A stretch of 64,000 nt of DNA from contig NC_133120.1 of assembly GCF_033568475.1 (NCBI RefSeq), positions 81,444,151 through 81,508,150 of the forward strand, read 5' to 3'. Shown here in pieces: positions 11,546 to 22,822 of this stretch. Position 1 is the stretch's first letter. Each line of letters opens with the position of its first letter. Below the pieces are notes generated by a model. It saw nothing but the letters and a program-made list of their open reading frames with translations. It did no database searches and was not told the origin of the DNA. The translations under genes were made by a program, and so were the position numbers. Source of the stretch: Henckelia pumila. Lineage: Eukaryota; Streptophyta; Magnoliopsida; Lamiales; Gesneriaceae.

Positions 11546-14107
11546 TGTAAGGCCCAAAAATATTAAATTATTAATTATGGGATTTGAGAATTAAAATTCC
11601 ATATTATGGGCTAATATTGATTTGAGAAGTTATGGAAATGATAGATTTAATTTTTCGAGCCGAAAATATTTAATTTGAGAATTTACGGATTTTGCGAATT
11701 AAATTCTGAGAATTCTTAAATTGATAGAATAAATATTAGATTTGAATATTTATGGAATTTAAGATTAAATTCCATGTTTCGGGAATTAACGAAGATTAAT
11801 TTTGAAGATGAAACCCGACCAGGGGTTGATTTGAAAATATCGAAGATTCGAGGGCTAAAGGGCAAAAGGCCGGGATTATTGAGTTAATTCAAATTTATTT
11901 AATTTTAATCCGAGTATATTTAATTTGGGAATATTTAGAGTTTCGATTTTAATTCTAATATTCTTAAATTATTTTGGATTGAAATTGAATTAAAACGAAG
12001 GCTGAGGACTGAATTGCAATTTACAAAAATTCAGGGACTATATCTGATTTTAATTCACATTATCAGCATGTAACGTGTATAATGGATGTTCATTTCAGAA
12101 TTTTGAAAACAGAGTGTCGAAGACTTTCCTTTCCTTTTGATTTCCAATTTTCGAAACCCCGTAACTTTTGATCCGCTCGTCCGATTTCAATTCCGAAAGA
12201 TGTTCTGAAATCCTTGCGATGAGGGCTTAGATTTGATGTAATTATTTTGTTCTCTCAGCATGTTTTGAAGAACGAAATTTGGCAGAGATCAGATTATGAC
12301 TTGATGTTTGTGTTCTTGAATTCGTATGCCGTTATATATCGAAGCTGGATTGAAAATGAACTAAGGAATGAACTTGTTATGATGTCCAGCTTACATTTGA
12401 TATATTTAGCTGCTGATATGATGAATTGAATGATGAATTCAGCTGATATAAGTGATACGAATGACTGAATTGATTAGAAAGGAATTCGATACCGAGTCGG
12501 TTTCTGATTTTCAATCGCTACAACACCGGTTGATGTTTTGACATCGTTTTGATAGCCTATAACTGAGTTGAGATAGTTGTTTAGATATTATGAATGTTAT
12601 GGCATTTTTATTTCTCGATTTCAGTTGAGTTTCGAAGGCTAACGATTCACGACTCCGAGTTGTACCGAATAAGAAGAAGTTAAAGTTTGAAATGATGTTG
12701 ATTGAATCTATATTGATGATTTTGATTCAATTCTGAAATGATTGAATAGAATGAAGTTTGATATGCATGTTTTGATGATATATTTCAGAGTTTAATAGGA
12801 GACTATTGACTCAAGAACCTCAACTTGAAACCGAAGAAGAAATAATGATAGTTGAAGTTGTTCTACCTTGAAGATCGAATGTTATTTGAATGAGCAGATT
12901 TGCTATGAGTTGTTGTACTTTCTATCCAGATGTAGAACATGACAAACTCGAGAATAAAAGGTATAATGACGACATCACGAGTTAGGGACTTTGAAACTCA
13001 AGAACGACTATTCTTGAGTTGGCCCGCAAAAATCACATACTTGAGATGTTTTGATTTATGTTTGATGTTGTCGATCCATCGCAGGTAGTGGATCTTTGAT
13101 TTTGAGTCGATATGATTGTATATTGAATTGATTCTATGCCAAGGTTGCGGTTAACCTTATTTTCTAGCCCGGAATGGCTACGATAGGTGGATATCCATGT
13201 CAAGATCGGATACGAACCTTGATAGCAACGAAGTGATAAGAATCAATTCTTGAGATAAGCGCGCTATATAAATTGAAGTCTTGATTTGAAGTTTGAGTGA
13301 TATATGCGTTATTTTAACTCTATTCTTGAATTGACATGTTTAGAGTTGATATGAATTTATTTAACGCATTTATATGTCGATTATACTGAGAATGATTTCT
13401 CACCGGAGTTTATCCAGATGTTGCTTTGTTTTGTATGTGTGCATTGCAACAGGTGGGGCAGGAGCTTTGTTGAGACGACATTGATAGCTCGGGAGAGAGA
13501 TGTAGCAAGTTTGGACTCGGGTTTATAAGTTAAAGCTTGATATAGTGATAGCATCAAACATATCAAGAACTTAAGACTTGAAGTTATTTATGCTATGTTG
13601 AATAGCTTGTAGTTTCTTTTATCCCTTAAACTATTCATTTGATGTAATACATGTATGATTTGATGATAGGAACCTGGTATATGAAAGTATGCATGTTCTC
13701 AGAATTTATAATATGTTTAGACTCGAATTTTGTTGGTCGATTCATGCCATTGTTCCAAGCTTGACAGCAAAAAATGTCTTCTGATGTTTTCTGGAAATGG
13801 TGCCCGCTCGATCGGGTGAAGTTCACCGATCGAGCGAGGCCCTTAAATTGAAGGCAGAAAATCGAGCATTTTGGGCTCGCTCGATCGGTAGGTTTTGACC
13901 GATCGAGCGAGACCAAAAATGTGCAGACCCGAGAGCATGATTTAATTGCTCGCTCGATCGGCTGACTTTGCCCGATCGAGCGAGGCTCTGAAATTTTAAA
14001 AAAAAAAAAAATTCTGCTCTTGATTTATTATTATTTAATTATTTGATTAATTGTTTAATTAATCATTTGCTGTCCTAAAACTAGATTAGCAACCCGAGGT
14101 CCCCACA
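11546..14107 (+). repeat. 3' LTR of the non-autonomous element
   Basis: Matches 4566-7129 with scattered single-base differences, more of them in the first 450 bases, and ends CCCACA next to the AAGCT target duplication. Confidence 0.92.
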
Positions 14108-14112
14108 AAGCT

Positions 14113-14890
14113 TGGTCAACAATTAGTCGTAATCGTCAATCATATAACATAATCGTGAAATTAGTTGATTGATGTGTTACAATATGTATAATCATATAAC
14201 ATAATCGTGAAATCAGTCAATTAATATTTTACATGTATAATCATATAACATAATCGTGAAATTGATCGATTAATATGTTACAATATTTATAATCATAAAA
14301 CATAATCTTGAAAAATAATGGATATATGTTATACTAACTAATGTTATACTAACTAATGTTATAGTTTGTGAAATAACTGGATTCATATATTAAAACATGC
14401 ATGTTTATATAACATATTTGTGACATTAGCGGATTCATATGTTAAAACATGTACTATTTTATAACATATTTGTGAAATTAGTAAATTCATATGTTAAAAC
14501 ATGTACGATTATATGTCAAAATACTTGTGAAATTATCGGATTCATGTGCTAAAACATGTACGATTATAGAACATACTTGTAAAATTAGTGAGTTCATATG
14601 TTAAAACATGTACGATTATCAATCAACATTAGTGGATAAAAACATGCATGTGAAATTTGTGGTTTCATACGTTAATAGGTACGAATATAAAACATATTCG
14701 TGAAATTAGTTGATAAATTGTTAAAAAAATGTACACTTATCAATAAACATTAGACAAAATTTTGTACTTACGTGTCAAAATTATATAATTATCGGTTAAA
14801 CTTGTGAAATTTGTGGATCAATATGTTGCAACATATACGATTATATATCAAAATTATGTAAATATTGATCAAAATTGTAAAATTAACAGC
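14113..14890. repeat. 52-bp tandem repeat, right block
   Basis: Continuation of the 3283-4310 array, with the same GATTCATATGTTAAAACATGTA unit and more divergent members (GATTGATGTGTTACAATATG) next to the LTR element. The array fades out into unique AT-rich sequence after about 14880. Confidence 0.75.
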
Positions 14891-15898
14891 GAAAAAATTA
14901 TTTAACTGCCTAATTTTTCTTTACAAACAGAAATGTTAAAAATATAGATAAATGTATTACAAACAAAAATGTATTATGGAATTGATAATCAGCATAGTCC
15001 CTTATGAATCGCATTCTGAATTTAATGAAACATGCTTTTTTCGCAGCACGCAATTCTTCTTTCCGCAGCGCGTAAATGCGCGCGGCGGAAACTTCTTTCC
15101 ACAGCGCGCAGCACGCTGTGAAAAGATGCAAGCCTGATTCAACCTGCTTTTTGCTCTGGGTCGACCCAAAATTGCTCTGGGTCGACCTAAAATCTTACCT
15201 GGATCAACTCAAACATGAATAAAATTTGGTTTTTAAAATCTAATAATTATTTTTTTTATTTTTTATTAATTAAATACAAGGTCATATAAGTAAATTATAC
15301 ATTCAATCCTTTTTTTTAAATAAAACAGATTCCAATCCCTCTGCCTAAATTTCCCTTTTCTCCGCCCATACACACATTAGCTGCTGCATCGCCTCAAAGT
15401 GGGAGACCAACGATTCGACATTTCAATTTTTTGCGTTCAAATCTGTCCATTTCTTCTATGATTCACGTCGATCTCTTCATGTGGTTTTCCTTAAGTAATG
15501 TTACTGATATTGGTAATGAGAAATCGTGCAGGAGGTGGCTTGATTAGTCGATAATTGCTCTGAAATTTGTTGTAAAAACAATAAAAAAATCGTTTCCATC
15601 TTCAAATTGTGAACTTCAAATTTGCAACCTCATATTTTGTCCAGCTGTGGAGCACGGCGCCTAGCTTGATATGGGAGATAAGATATGGGTGGTGAAGTAG
15701 GGTGAAGGGTAAAAGGGGAAACAGAGTTCCTTCTCCTTTCACTATAGATATGGGGATTGCTCATACCAAGGTGAAAGGGAGGCTTATTAACCTTCATTTT
15801 CCGGCATCCACAGTAGCTAATCACGGGCCGGAAGATTGCATATTTTGCGCTAAAAACGAGTCAAACAAAGGACTATTGTCCTTATCCCATCCTAAAGA
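14891..15898. other. intergenic; two outlying GGGTCGACCC copies
   Basis: Nothing gene-like was found. Two palindrome copies sit at 15160-15195, linking this DNA to the 2770 array. A GC-rich patch at 15050-15120 repeats GCGCG and CGCAGCGCG motifs. The frame at 15702-16013 runs through the foldback element that follows and is not supported. Confidence 0.5.
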
Positions 15899-16040
15899 GG
15901 GTGCTTCTATGATCCACCGGGTGAAATTCACCCGGTGGATCTGGGCCATTCATTGGCCCGGGCCCTATGTCCAGGGGCCCAGGCCAATGAACGGTGGATG
16001 CTGCATCGGGTGAAATTCACCCGGTGCAGCATAGAATGAG
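15899..16040. repeat. foldback element of three palindromes
   Basis: Bases 15911-15941 are a perfect palindrome with 15-bp arms around one base, core CCGGGTGAAATTCACCCGG. Bases 15999-16031 repeat that core with different outer arms (one mismatch in 16 bp). Between them TTCATTGGCC and GGGCCC arms (about 15950-15989) pair as a third hairpin. The outer ends CTTCTATG and CATAGAATG are also inverted. The block is GC-rich inside AT-rich DNA. It could be a small foldback transposon or MITE. No clear target duplication was found. Confidence 0.65.
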
Positions 16041-16317
16041 CCTAATCCCACGTACCAAACGTGACCATATATACCATTCAATCAATCAATCGGTATTTTC
16101 ATTGAATATAAATGTTACTTAGATCATTTCCGAAAACAATAGATTATTTATAAGTATACCTTATTAAATATCAAGATACGTATAAAATATAGTTAAACAA
16201 GACAGTGATCAAACTTTGAGATAAAACTAAGGAAAAGGTACGAAAATATATATATGCGTCACATAAAAGTATGATAACTAACTAAAATTCAATTCTTTTA
16301 AATTTGTAATTTAATTA

Positions 16318-16889
16318 TGTTGTCCAATATATTAAACTCGAACACGTGAATATAACAAACCAGTACAACAAGAGTAAACAATAAAGCGAACGAAAAATGG
16401 TACGAAACTATAAAGTACCTAGGTTTGTAGCTAAGTACAGTTTCCTTAAAACATATTCGTCGCCTCCACAAGGTGCTTGAAGATCAACACGTACAGATGT
16501 CTGTTTTTCAGGATACAACGGTTGAACCAGTAGCAAACTAAGCTCAAATTCACTACTCAGGTGAACTCAAATCGTGCTTTCATTTTATCACCAAAATTTA
16601 ACGAATGCCAAATGAGAAGCAAACAATATGAAATGCAAGAGAATACTTGAATGAGATCTTGAATATCTTTTTGTGTGTGTGAATTGAAAAAAATGAACAC
16701 ACTATTTATATACTGAAAAAGACACATCATGAGTCATGCAATATTAATTAACTCAATTAATTTGAAAATTAACTCAAGAATATAAATAATCAAAAATCTC
16801 AAATTAACTCAAAAATATAAAAATCCAAAAAACACTCTCGTATTCATAAACCATAATTTTCATTCAATAATTAAAACAAATTTCCAACA
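16318..16889 (-). mobile_element. solo LTR, 572 bp
   Basis: It starts TGTTG and ends CAACA, and is flanked by AATTA on both sides (16313-16317 and 16890-16894), a 5-bp target duplication. On the minus strand a TATA box AGTATATAAATAG lies at about 16702-16713. No second LTR or internal domain is present, so it is probably the product of LTR-LTR recombination. The TGTTGGAAATTTG start on the minus strand is typical of Copia LTRs. The family is an inference. Confidence 0.7.
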
Positions 16890-16894
16890 AATTA

Positions 16895-17489
16895 AAACAA
16901 CAATCATATGTATCATTAATTATTCATACTGAAAATATCAACTTATGTCAAATCAAAAGATTACACGTACTTATGGTTAATAATATTGCTGGATCCCGGA
17001 CGGCCGGACCCATTATTAGCTCAAATATAGGATAATTAAATATGTTTTTTATGTTTAATGTTTTTTAATAATATTTAAAAATTTGTATTTTTAATAAATA
17101 ATTTCAATATTATTATTAAGATAGTATTTGAGATTACTTTCAAGACGCGCTTTTAAGATTTACTTTTACAAAATTCTGAAATTTTTTGAAGAAAAAACTC
17201 CGAAGCATCTTTAAAAACAATCCAAAATATGTGTGTGTATATAAGAAATGATCCAAGATACGTTCCCACTCCATTATATGATTATACTAATATTTTATCC
17301 GTGCGATGTACGAGATATTATTTTATATAATTGAATATTAAAATTTGTAAGTATGATCATTTGAATAAATAAAAAAATAAAATATTAATAAACTAAATGA
17401 ATTATAGATCCTACAATTCAAACACAAAAAAAATGTATTCTCAAAAGCTAATTGGTTTTGAGAATATGTTATATTATATTAGAGATTGG
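16895..17489. other. intergenic, AT-rich, nothing recognised
   Basis: No open frame, hairpin or repeat boundary could be supported here. Confidence 0.5.
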
Positions 17490-18428
17490 GTTTTTTGTGT
17501 TTGGCTGAGCTTAATCTTTAGAGCTTTTAAGTTCTAAAAATGTGTTTGGTAAAAAATTTTAAAAACAGCTTATAAGCTGTCAAAATAAGCTATTTGACAG
17601 CTTATAAGAGGGTGTTTGGCAGAACTTAAAAGCTATTTTAAACAGTTAATAAGCTGTTTTAGAGCTTTTAAGCTCTGAAAATGTGTTTGGTAAAATTTTT
17701 TAAAAACAGCTTATAAGCTGTTTGACAGCTTATAAGCTGTTTTTAAAAAAGTAAGGGAGAGGTACTTTTTTAAAAAAGTTCATATCTCTAAAATATCCTT
17801 GAATATTTTAATAATTCTCTATCTTATCCTCCACTTATTAAATATTAAATATTATTTTAAAAAAATTACAAATTATATAAATTTTTCTAAAAATAAAATA
17901 TTAAAATAATTTTATTTTTTTAATATAGGTTTATTCTAAAATTATTTTCGTATGTGTATAACTCAAAATATTATTTTCATAGAATTATACCATTTTTGGT
18001 AATTTTGACAATAAAAAGATCTTATAATACCAAACATATCAACATCTTTAAGTTATTTAAAATAAGTTTACCCAAACACTTTAACAGCTTATTTTTAAAA
18101 TAAGTTCTAAGACTTATAAGCTCGTAAAACAGCTTTTAAGCTCTTTTTAATAAGCTTAGCCAAACACCCTCTAAGTTGTTTTTAAAAAAGTAGGGAGGGA
18201 TGTACTTTTTTCAAAAAGATTTTATTTTAATATTATATTTCTCTAAAATATCCTTGAATATTTTAATAAATCTCCATCTTATCCTCCACTCATTAAATAT
18301 TAAGTATTATTTTTAAAAAAATTACAAATCACATTAATTTTTCTAAAAGTAAAATATTAAAATAATTTTATTTTTTAATATAGGTTTATTCTAAAGCTAT
18401 TTTCGTATATGTATAACTCAAAATATTA
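17490..18428. mobile_element. Harbinger-type MITE, outer copy, interrupted
   Basis: The left end GTGTTTGGCTGAGCTTA begins near 17497 and the copy runs to 17607. There another member of the same family has inserted (17608-18171). The outer copy resumes at 18172 and is interrupted again at 18428 by the Copia element. It continues at 29662 for about 75 bases, where similarity to the inner copy stops, so its right end is lost or diverged. Interior repeats of AGCTTATAAGCTG are shared by both copies. Confidence 0.65.
17608..18171. mobile_element. Harbinger-type MITE, inner copy, 564 bp
   Basis: The ends are perfect 13-bp inverted repeats, GAGGGTGTTTGGC at 17608-17620 and GCCAAACACCCTC at 18159-18171. 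They are flanked by TAA on both sides (17605-17607 and 18172-18174), the TSD size of PIF/Harbinger elements. It is inserted at a CTTATAAG site in a related copy. It is non-coding. Confidence 0.75.
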
Positions 18429-19752
18429 TGTTGGGATCGGTTCAGAGGGTAGAGGGGGGGTGAATACACTCTGAAACTTTTCTTCTTCTTCTTTAGAATG
18501 ATCAAGTGAGGTTTAGTTCACTTAATCTGTTTTCTCAACTTCTAAAACGGTTTGAACAACTTAAATAGTGCGGAAATAGTTCAGAGGTTTTAGTGATGCA
18601 AAGTTTATAATGCAATGTATGAGCAGAATGTAAGATAAATAGCAGTAAAGACTAAGGCACGATTTATGGAAGTTCGAAGGCTTAATCCTTCTACGTCTCC
18701 CCTTCTTCCACTTAGGAAGGAATTCACTAGAAGACTTTGGTTATTACAACGTCTTGTAATACACCCACTTCAGACTTAGGACTTATCCAATGCCTAATCC
18801 GAAACTCCTAGATTTACACAGATAAGATTCTCAGTTCTTATCAGACTGGTGGAAGCTTTCAGAGTAGCTTCAATTCTCTTCAACAATGAGTATAGTTGAG
18901 TTGAGCTTCTCAAACTGCAGAGCGGTCGAGAGGCTTGAAAACCCTAGGATGATCCTTGACGATCAGATATGTGAACTGTAGGCGAGGGTTTATTTGAGCA
19001 GCAAATGAATGATCTTGTAAGTGTGCTCAAGTATATCAGATGAGGACTTCTGATATTATTCAAGTGATTGAGTTGATTGAGATTTTTCTGAATTGCTTGT
19101 CTCTCTTTGTTGTCTACTGTCCTTTTTTGAGCAATCTTCCCTTTATATAGGTCAATCATCAACGTCTTTATTTTGAACGTTCTGATGCTGCATTGAATGC
19201 ACATTTAATGCTCATAAATGCATTGATGATTCTGCATGAAGATCGTACACTGCAGACAACTTCCAGGGTCCAAAACTGGAATAAACGGTCGAATGCTTTA
19301 TCTGTAGTCATTCTGTGTTTTTGCCATTTTGGTGCAACCTGTTGTCTCGATTGCAGGAGTCAACATATCTTCTGACACGCCGGTTCTGCTTTTAATAAAA
19401 GATCTTGCAAAGAACATCTTGTCACAGGTACTTGTCTTGAGATATCCTGATAGGCAGTTGGCATTCTACCTGTAGAGATATTTGTCCTCTGCTGGTTTGA
19501 ATAACCAGTCGATAAGCTTGTGACTTCAACCGGTCGAGAGACAAAGGCGGTTGACAAGCTTCCGGTAGATAGATTTATCCTCTGCTGGTTTTGATAGCCA
19601 GTCGATAGGCTTGTGACTTCAGCCGGTCGAGAGCAAAGGCGGTTGACAAGCTTCCGGTAGAAGTTGTAGTAGATTCCTGAAATACAATGGTTGGCAGCAC
19701 ATTCCTATACAATGAGTTGTTGTTTGTTATCACCAAAATATCGGATTCAACA
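18429..19752 (-). repeat. 3' LTR of the Copia element
   Basis: Reads TGTTGGGATCGG at its left edge and GGATTCAACA at its right edge. It contains an 83-bp tandem duplication (19495-19577 and 19578-19663) and a TATA box. Short open frames in it recur unchanged in the other LTR, 9909 bases away, and are not genes. Confidence 0.95.
19495..19663 (-). promoter_or_regulatory. 83-bp tandem duplication in U3
   Basis: Two units start TCCTCTGCTGGTTT and share CCAGTCGATA, CTTGTGACTTCA, CCGGTCGAGAG and GGCGGTTGACAAGCTTCCGG. They are about 90 percent alike. In the 5' LTR copy (29404-29572) they lie upstream of the TATA box, the place and layout of retroelement enhancers. The enhancer role is inferred. Confidence 0.7.
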
Positions 19753-19753
19753 A

Positions 19754-19768
19754 TTTCCCCCTTTTTGG
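19754..19768 (-). promoter_or_regulatory. polypurine tract (minus strand)
   Basis: On the minus strand CCAAAAAGGGGGAAA ends one base before the TGTTGAATCC start of the 3' LTR. Confidence 0.9.
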
Positions 19769-19919
19769 TGATGACAAAACTTAAGTGCTCCAAGAACAAT
19801 ATGAAAGCATTAAAATGAACTTCATTGAGAGAATGAATTTCATTAAGTACAATAAGCATTTTTATTACACCTACAGAAAAAAAGATGCAGCTGCGATAAG
19901 TAAAGAAGAGATAGGTTGT

Positions 19920-22685
19920 TCATCTTTTGAACCAACTGGCTCCTCCTGACCTATCGCCTTCTCTTCTTCTTCTGTCGGCTTCTTCTTTTCTTCTGGACTC
20001 TTCTTCACGTCTTCTTGCCTCTGCTGCTCTACGTTGCTCTTCTTCCCCCTTTTTGGCATCACCTTGGTTGAGTCGAAGGATGACCTCAGTGAGTTGAGTG
20101 CCAAGACAGGCTTGCATAGTGTCTATTTTTGCATCGATTTGAGCAAGTAGAGTGGCTTGCATAATGTCCATCCGATCATTCAACTGCTTATGAAGGCGGT
20201 TTTCGGATCGGATAACTTGTTCGGAGACGGTAGAGAGCGTGTTGATTTGAGTGCGATGATGATTAGTGATCTCTGTGGACAGACGAGCAAGGTCTCGAGA
20301 CACGGTCTCGAAATGCCGAATCATCGTCTGGCGTGAATTATCGACCGATAAGGATGAGTTTGTTATGTCTTGAGAGAAGGACCTAACCGTTTGCATGAGC
20401 TCATGAAGCCGATTTATCAAGGTATGATCTAGAGCTGCGGCCATGGCTTCAATTAAAGAATCATCAGTCTGAAGCATTTGCCCTTCTGGGTCATTTCTTG
20501 GTGAAACCGGGCTAGACTCACGATGATGTGGTGCGGGTGAACTGGCTGGAGAGCTACCCGATGGACCTTCCAATAATGGTACAGTTGGAGATGTAATAGT
20601 TTCGACTGCAGCCAATATGGTTGGTGGAGTACCAGGATCAGCACTTGGTTCATCCATAATGAGATCTTCCATAAACTTTTCAGTAGATGGAGACGGTTGA
20701 AGTGCTGGAACAGCATCAGTCACTTGCTGTTCTGGAGATGCAGGTGATACAATAGTGCTTGATATCTCCGTTGGGGGCACTGTTGCTTCACTACTGCAAG
20801 GAGCCTCTGTCACAGAGGTGACAGGTATCTCTTGTGCAACCACTTCTAAAACATCTTGTGAATGACCGGGAGAAGTGTGAGCGGTCGTCACTGGAGAGGA
20901 GTGAGCAATCACAACTGCTTCCGGTTGAGTAACTGCTTGGACTGCGGTTGAGGAGGGGTCGACCGATGAAGATGCTGCCACATTCAATCTTAGAGCAGAT
21001 GATTGAAAGAGGTCAGCAGTGATGAGATCGGTCAGAATCCCATCTAAAGAAGGGAGAGCATAGACGTCTTCTTCACCCTGATCTCGAGTGAGAAAGGTTT
21101 TCATCATCACTTGTGCTTCCAGCACATAAGCTTGTAAACAAGCTGCTGAAGCTGGTGTTTTGACATTGTTGAGAGCTTGGAAGTGCTGAAGTAGTTGAGT
21201 GATTTGACGTAGACTATCCTGTAGTCCAGTCAAAATCACAAAGTCATCGGCAGCGGTAGGACTCTTGGATTTGAAATTCTTGACACGCTCATTAATTAGC
21301 AGAGATAGCAGACTTCCTCGAAGCTTCAAGTCTATGAGATGTCTTCTTCCCAGAGCCTCCACGATGTCTTCAGTATCAGCAAATAGAAGCATCTTCTGCT
21401 CAATGACGTTTAGAGATTTCCATTTAGGAAATATTTGAGCGAGTGTCAAGTGAGTGCGGGAGTGATGCCATCTGTCAAAACGTTGTAGATGACGCTTGAC
21501 AGTACGGAGCACGTGAGAGATGATCATATTGAGTTCTATCGTAGCTGCTGGTTGAGCCTTGGGTGTGTAGATCATCACACCTTTCCCTTTGTCTTTGGGA
21601 TCAGCTAGAGTGACCTCAGGAGCTGATGAGGCACCTTCCCGGATTATCACACCCTTTGTAGGACGAGGAGCAGTAGAAGCAACAACGGTAGTAGTCTCGA
21701 CCGTTGGCAGGATAGGAGCAAGTCCAGAAAGAGACTTTAGCTTCTTGTGCTGCCTCTTCTTCTCGCCTGCAGGCGTGGATGACACAGCTGCTTTGGAGAC
21801 CGAAGGGGATGACTTGCTGAAAGCTTGAATCAGTGGAACATTCTCACGTGATTCATCTTCAGAGTCAGATTCGATGATCAGTTGACGCTTGGCAGACTTT
21901 TTGGTATGGACTGGTTTGGCCACGACCGGAACCGTTGAAAGCAGTTGAGGGATAGCAATAACCTTTGCGGTTGAGGGCAAGGTGTCGACCGCAGTCTCTT
22001 TCTTGTTCAGGAATTTGAGAATCGTAGACTTGTTGAGCCATTTGGTGGGATGCAGAGGCTCAGTCTTGGAAAAGTCCACTCCAAGGACGCCCAAGATGTG
22101 ACAGATTTGCAAAGCAAATCCCTCGGATTGCCCTTTGCCCCTGATCATTTCACATAGAATATTGAACAGAATGTCTGACCAGTTTATGTTGATCTTGGAG
22201 GCAATACAAGCCATGTATTGAAATTTCTCCAGCGTCACCTTGTCGTAAGATCCAGCCTTGGTCAGAAGATTCTTGGCCACGATATTAGTCAGTAGCCTGA
22301 ATGGAGCTTTGAGAGATGTCTTCTGGGCCGGCAGTTTGATCGGAGCATCAGTAGTTGAGAACTCCTTCAACCAATAAGAGCAGTTACCATCTGGAAGATC
22401 CGTGCATTTTGTCAAACCCCTGGAGGGCAGATCAAATGTGCTGGCGAAGAACTTCTGATTGAAGGAGTAGACCTCTGTCTTGATCAAGCATTTGATAGTC
22501 CCATGCTCGATTTGAGCGGTTGCGAAGAACTCCTTCAAAACAGGCAAATCGCAGATGGCGCTGCATTCCAGAAATTTCTTCAGTCCAGAGGCTTCAAGCA
22601 TGGTGAATACCTCAGATATTCCTGCGTTGTTTGCCTTAACAACGGAATCAAAGTTGATTGCGAGGCAAGTCTTCTGGATCGACAT
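19920..22685 (-). CDS. third ORF of the Copia element (plant-transposon-type protein)
   Basis: It encodes about 921 residues from the Met at 22685. The open frame reaches back to 22919, but the upstream 78 residues lie across a TATA box and a pyrimidine-rich leader, so I prefer the internal start (MSIQKT). The first 250 residues form a globular region with conserved-looking blocks (LKKFLEC, FQYMACI, INWSDILFNIL, GFALQICHILG) like the putative plant transposon proteins that accompany Copia elements in Lamiales. A basic and acidic stretch follows (KKSAKRQL then SDSEDES). The middle is rich in Ser, Pro and Thr, and the C-terminus has a heptad-like segment and a charged REEE/RRKEE tail. No membrane segment or signal peptide is evident, so an envelope role is not supported. 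Its function is unknown. Confidence 0.75.
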   Translation of the reverse strand: MSIQKTCLAINFDSVVKANNAGISEVFTMLEASGLKKFLECSAICDLPVLKEFFATAQIEHGTIKCLIKTEVYSFNQKFFASTFDLPSRGLTKCTDLPDGNCSYWLKEFSTTDAPIKLPAQKTSLKAPFRLLTNIVAKNLLTKAGSYDKVTLEKFQYMACIASKININWSDILFNILCEMIRGKGQSEGFALQICHILGVLGVDFSKTEPLHPTKWLNKSTILKFLNKKETAVDTLPSTAKVIAIPQLLSTVPVVAKPVHTKKSAKRQLIIESDSEDESRENVPLIQAFSKSSPSVSKAAVSSTPAGEKKRQHKKLKSLSGLAPILPTVETTTVVASTAPRPTKGVIIREGASSAPEVTLADPKDKGKGVMIYTPKAQPAATIELNMIISHVLRTVKRHLQRFDRWHHSRTHLTLAQIFPKWKSLNVIEQKMLLFADTEDIVEALGRRHLIDLKLRGSLLSLLINERVKNFKSKSPTAADDFVILTGLQDSLRQITQLLQHFQALNNVKTPASAACLQAYVLEAQVMMKTFLTRDQGEEDVYALPSLDGILTDLITADLFQSSALRLNVAASSSVDPSSTAVQAVTQPEAVVIAHSSPVTTAHTSPGHSQDVLEVVAQEIPVTSVTEAPCSSEATVPPTEISSTIVSPASPEQQVTDAVPALQPSPSTEKFMEDLIMDEPSADPGTPPTILAAVETITSPTVPLLEGPSGSSPASSPAPHHRESSPVSPRNDPEGQMLQTDDSLIEAMAAALDHTLINRLHELMQTVRSFSQDITNSSLSVDNSRQTMIRHFETVSRDLARLSTEITNHHRTQINTLSTVSEQVIRSENRLHKQLNDRMDIMQATLLAQIDAKIDTMQACLGTQLTEVILRLNQGDAKKGEEEQRRAAEARRREEESRRKEEADRRRREGDRSGGASWFKR

Positions 22686-22804
22686 GATAGCTGTAGATAA
22701 GAACTCGAGCAGAGAGTAAGCAAAATCTAGAGAGTAATTCGATGATGTGTTTAATACAATATGAAAGCTTTTAGCAAAGGTGAAAGATTGATATACGAAT
22801 GTAA

Positions 22805-22822
22805 AGAAGTATATATAGGAAC
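22805..22822 (-). promoter_or_regulatory. internal TATA box before the third ORF
   Basis: On the minus strand TTCCTATATATACTTC stands about 125 bases before the ATG at 22685. Between them lies a C/T- and A-rich leader without an ATG in the last 90 bases. This is the layout of a plant core promoter and suggests the third ORF has its own transcript, not read-through from pol. Confidence 0.55.

Larger units (their letters stand above)
4566..14107 (+). mobile_element. non-autonomous LTR retrotransposon, 9.5 kb
   Basis: It has two LTRs of 2564 and 2562 bp, each starting TGTAAG and ending CCCACA, and a 5-bp target duplication AAGCT (4561-4565 and 14108-14112). A primer-binding site for initiator tRNA-Met lies at 7135-7146 and a polypurine tract at 11534-11544. 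The LTRs differ by a few percent by eye, but the 4.4-kb interior is closed by stops in all frames, far more decay than the LTRs show. It was therefore probably already non-coding when it inserted and was moved by proteins from another element. The interior ends with a frame reading YDFEDEIIS just before the polypurine tract, reminiscent of Ty3/gypsy polyprotein tails. The superfamily call is tentative. Confidence 0.9.

Noticed and set aside
15702..16013. 103-codon open frame
   Set aside because: It runs through the foldback palindromes, has no start context, and its reverse strand is also partly open.
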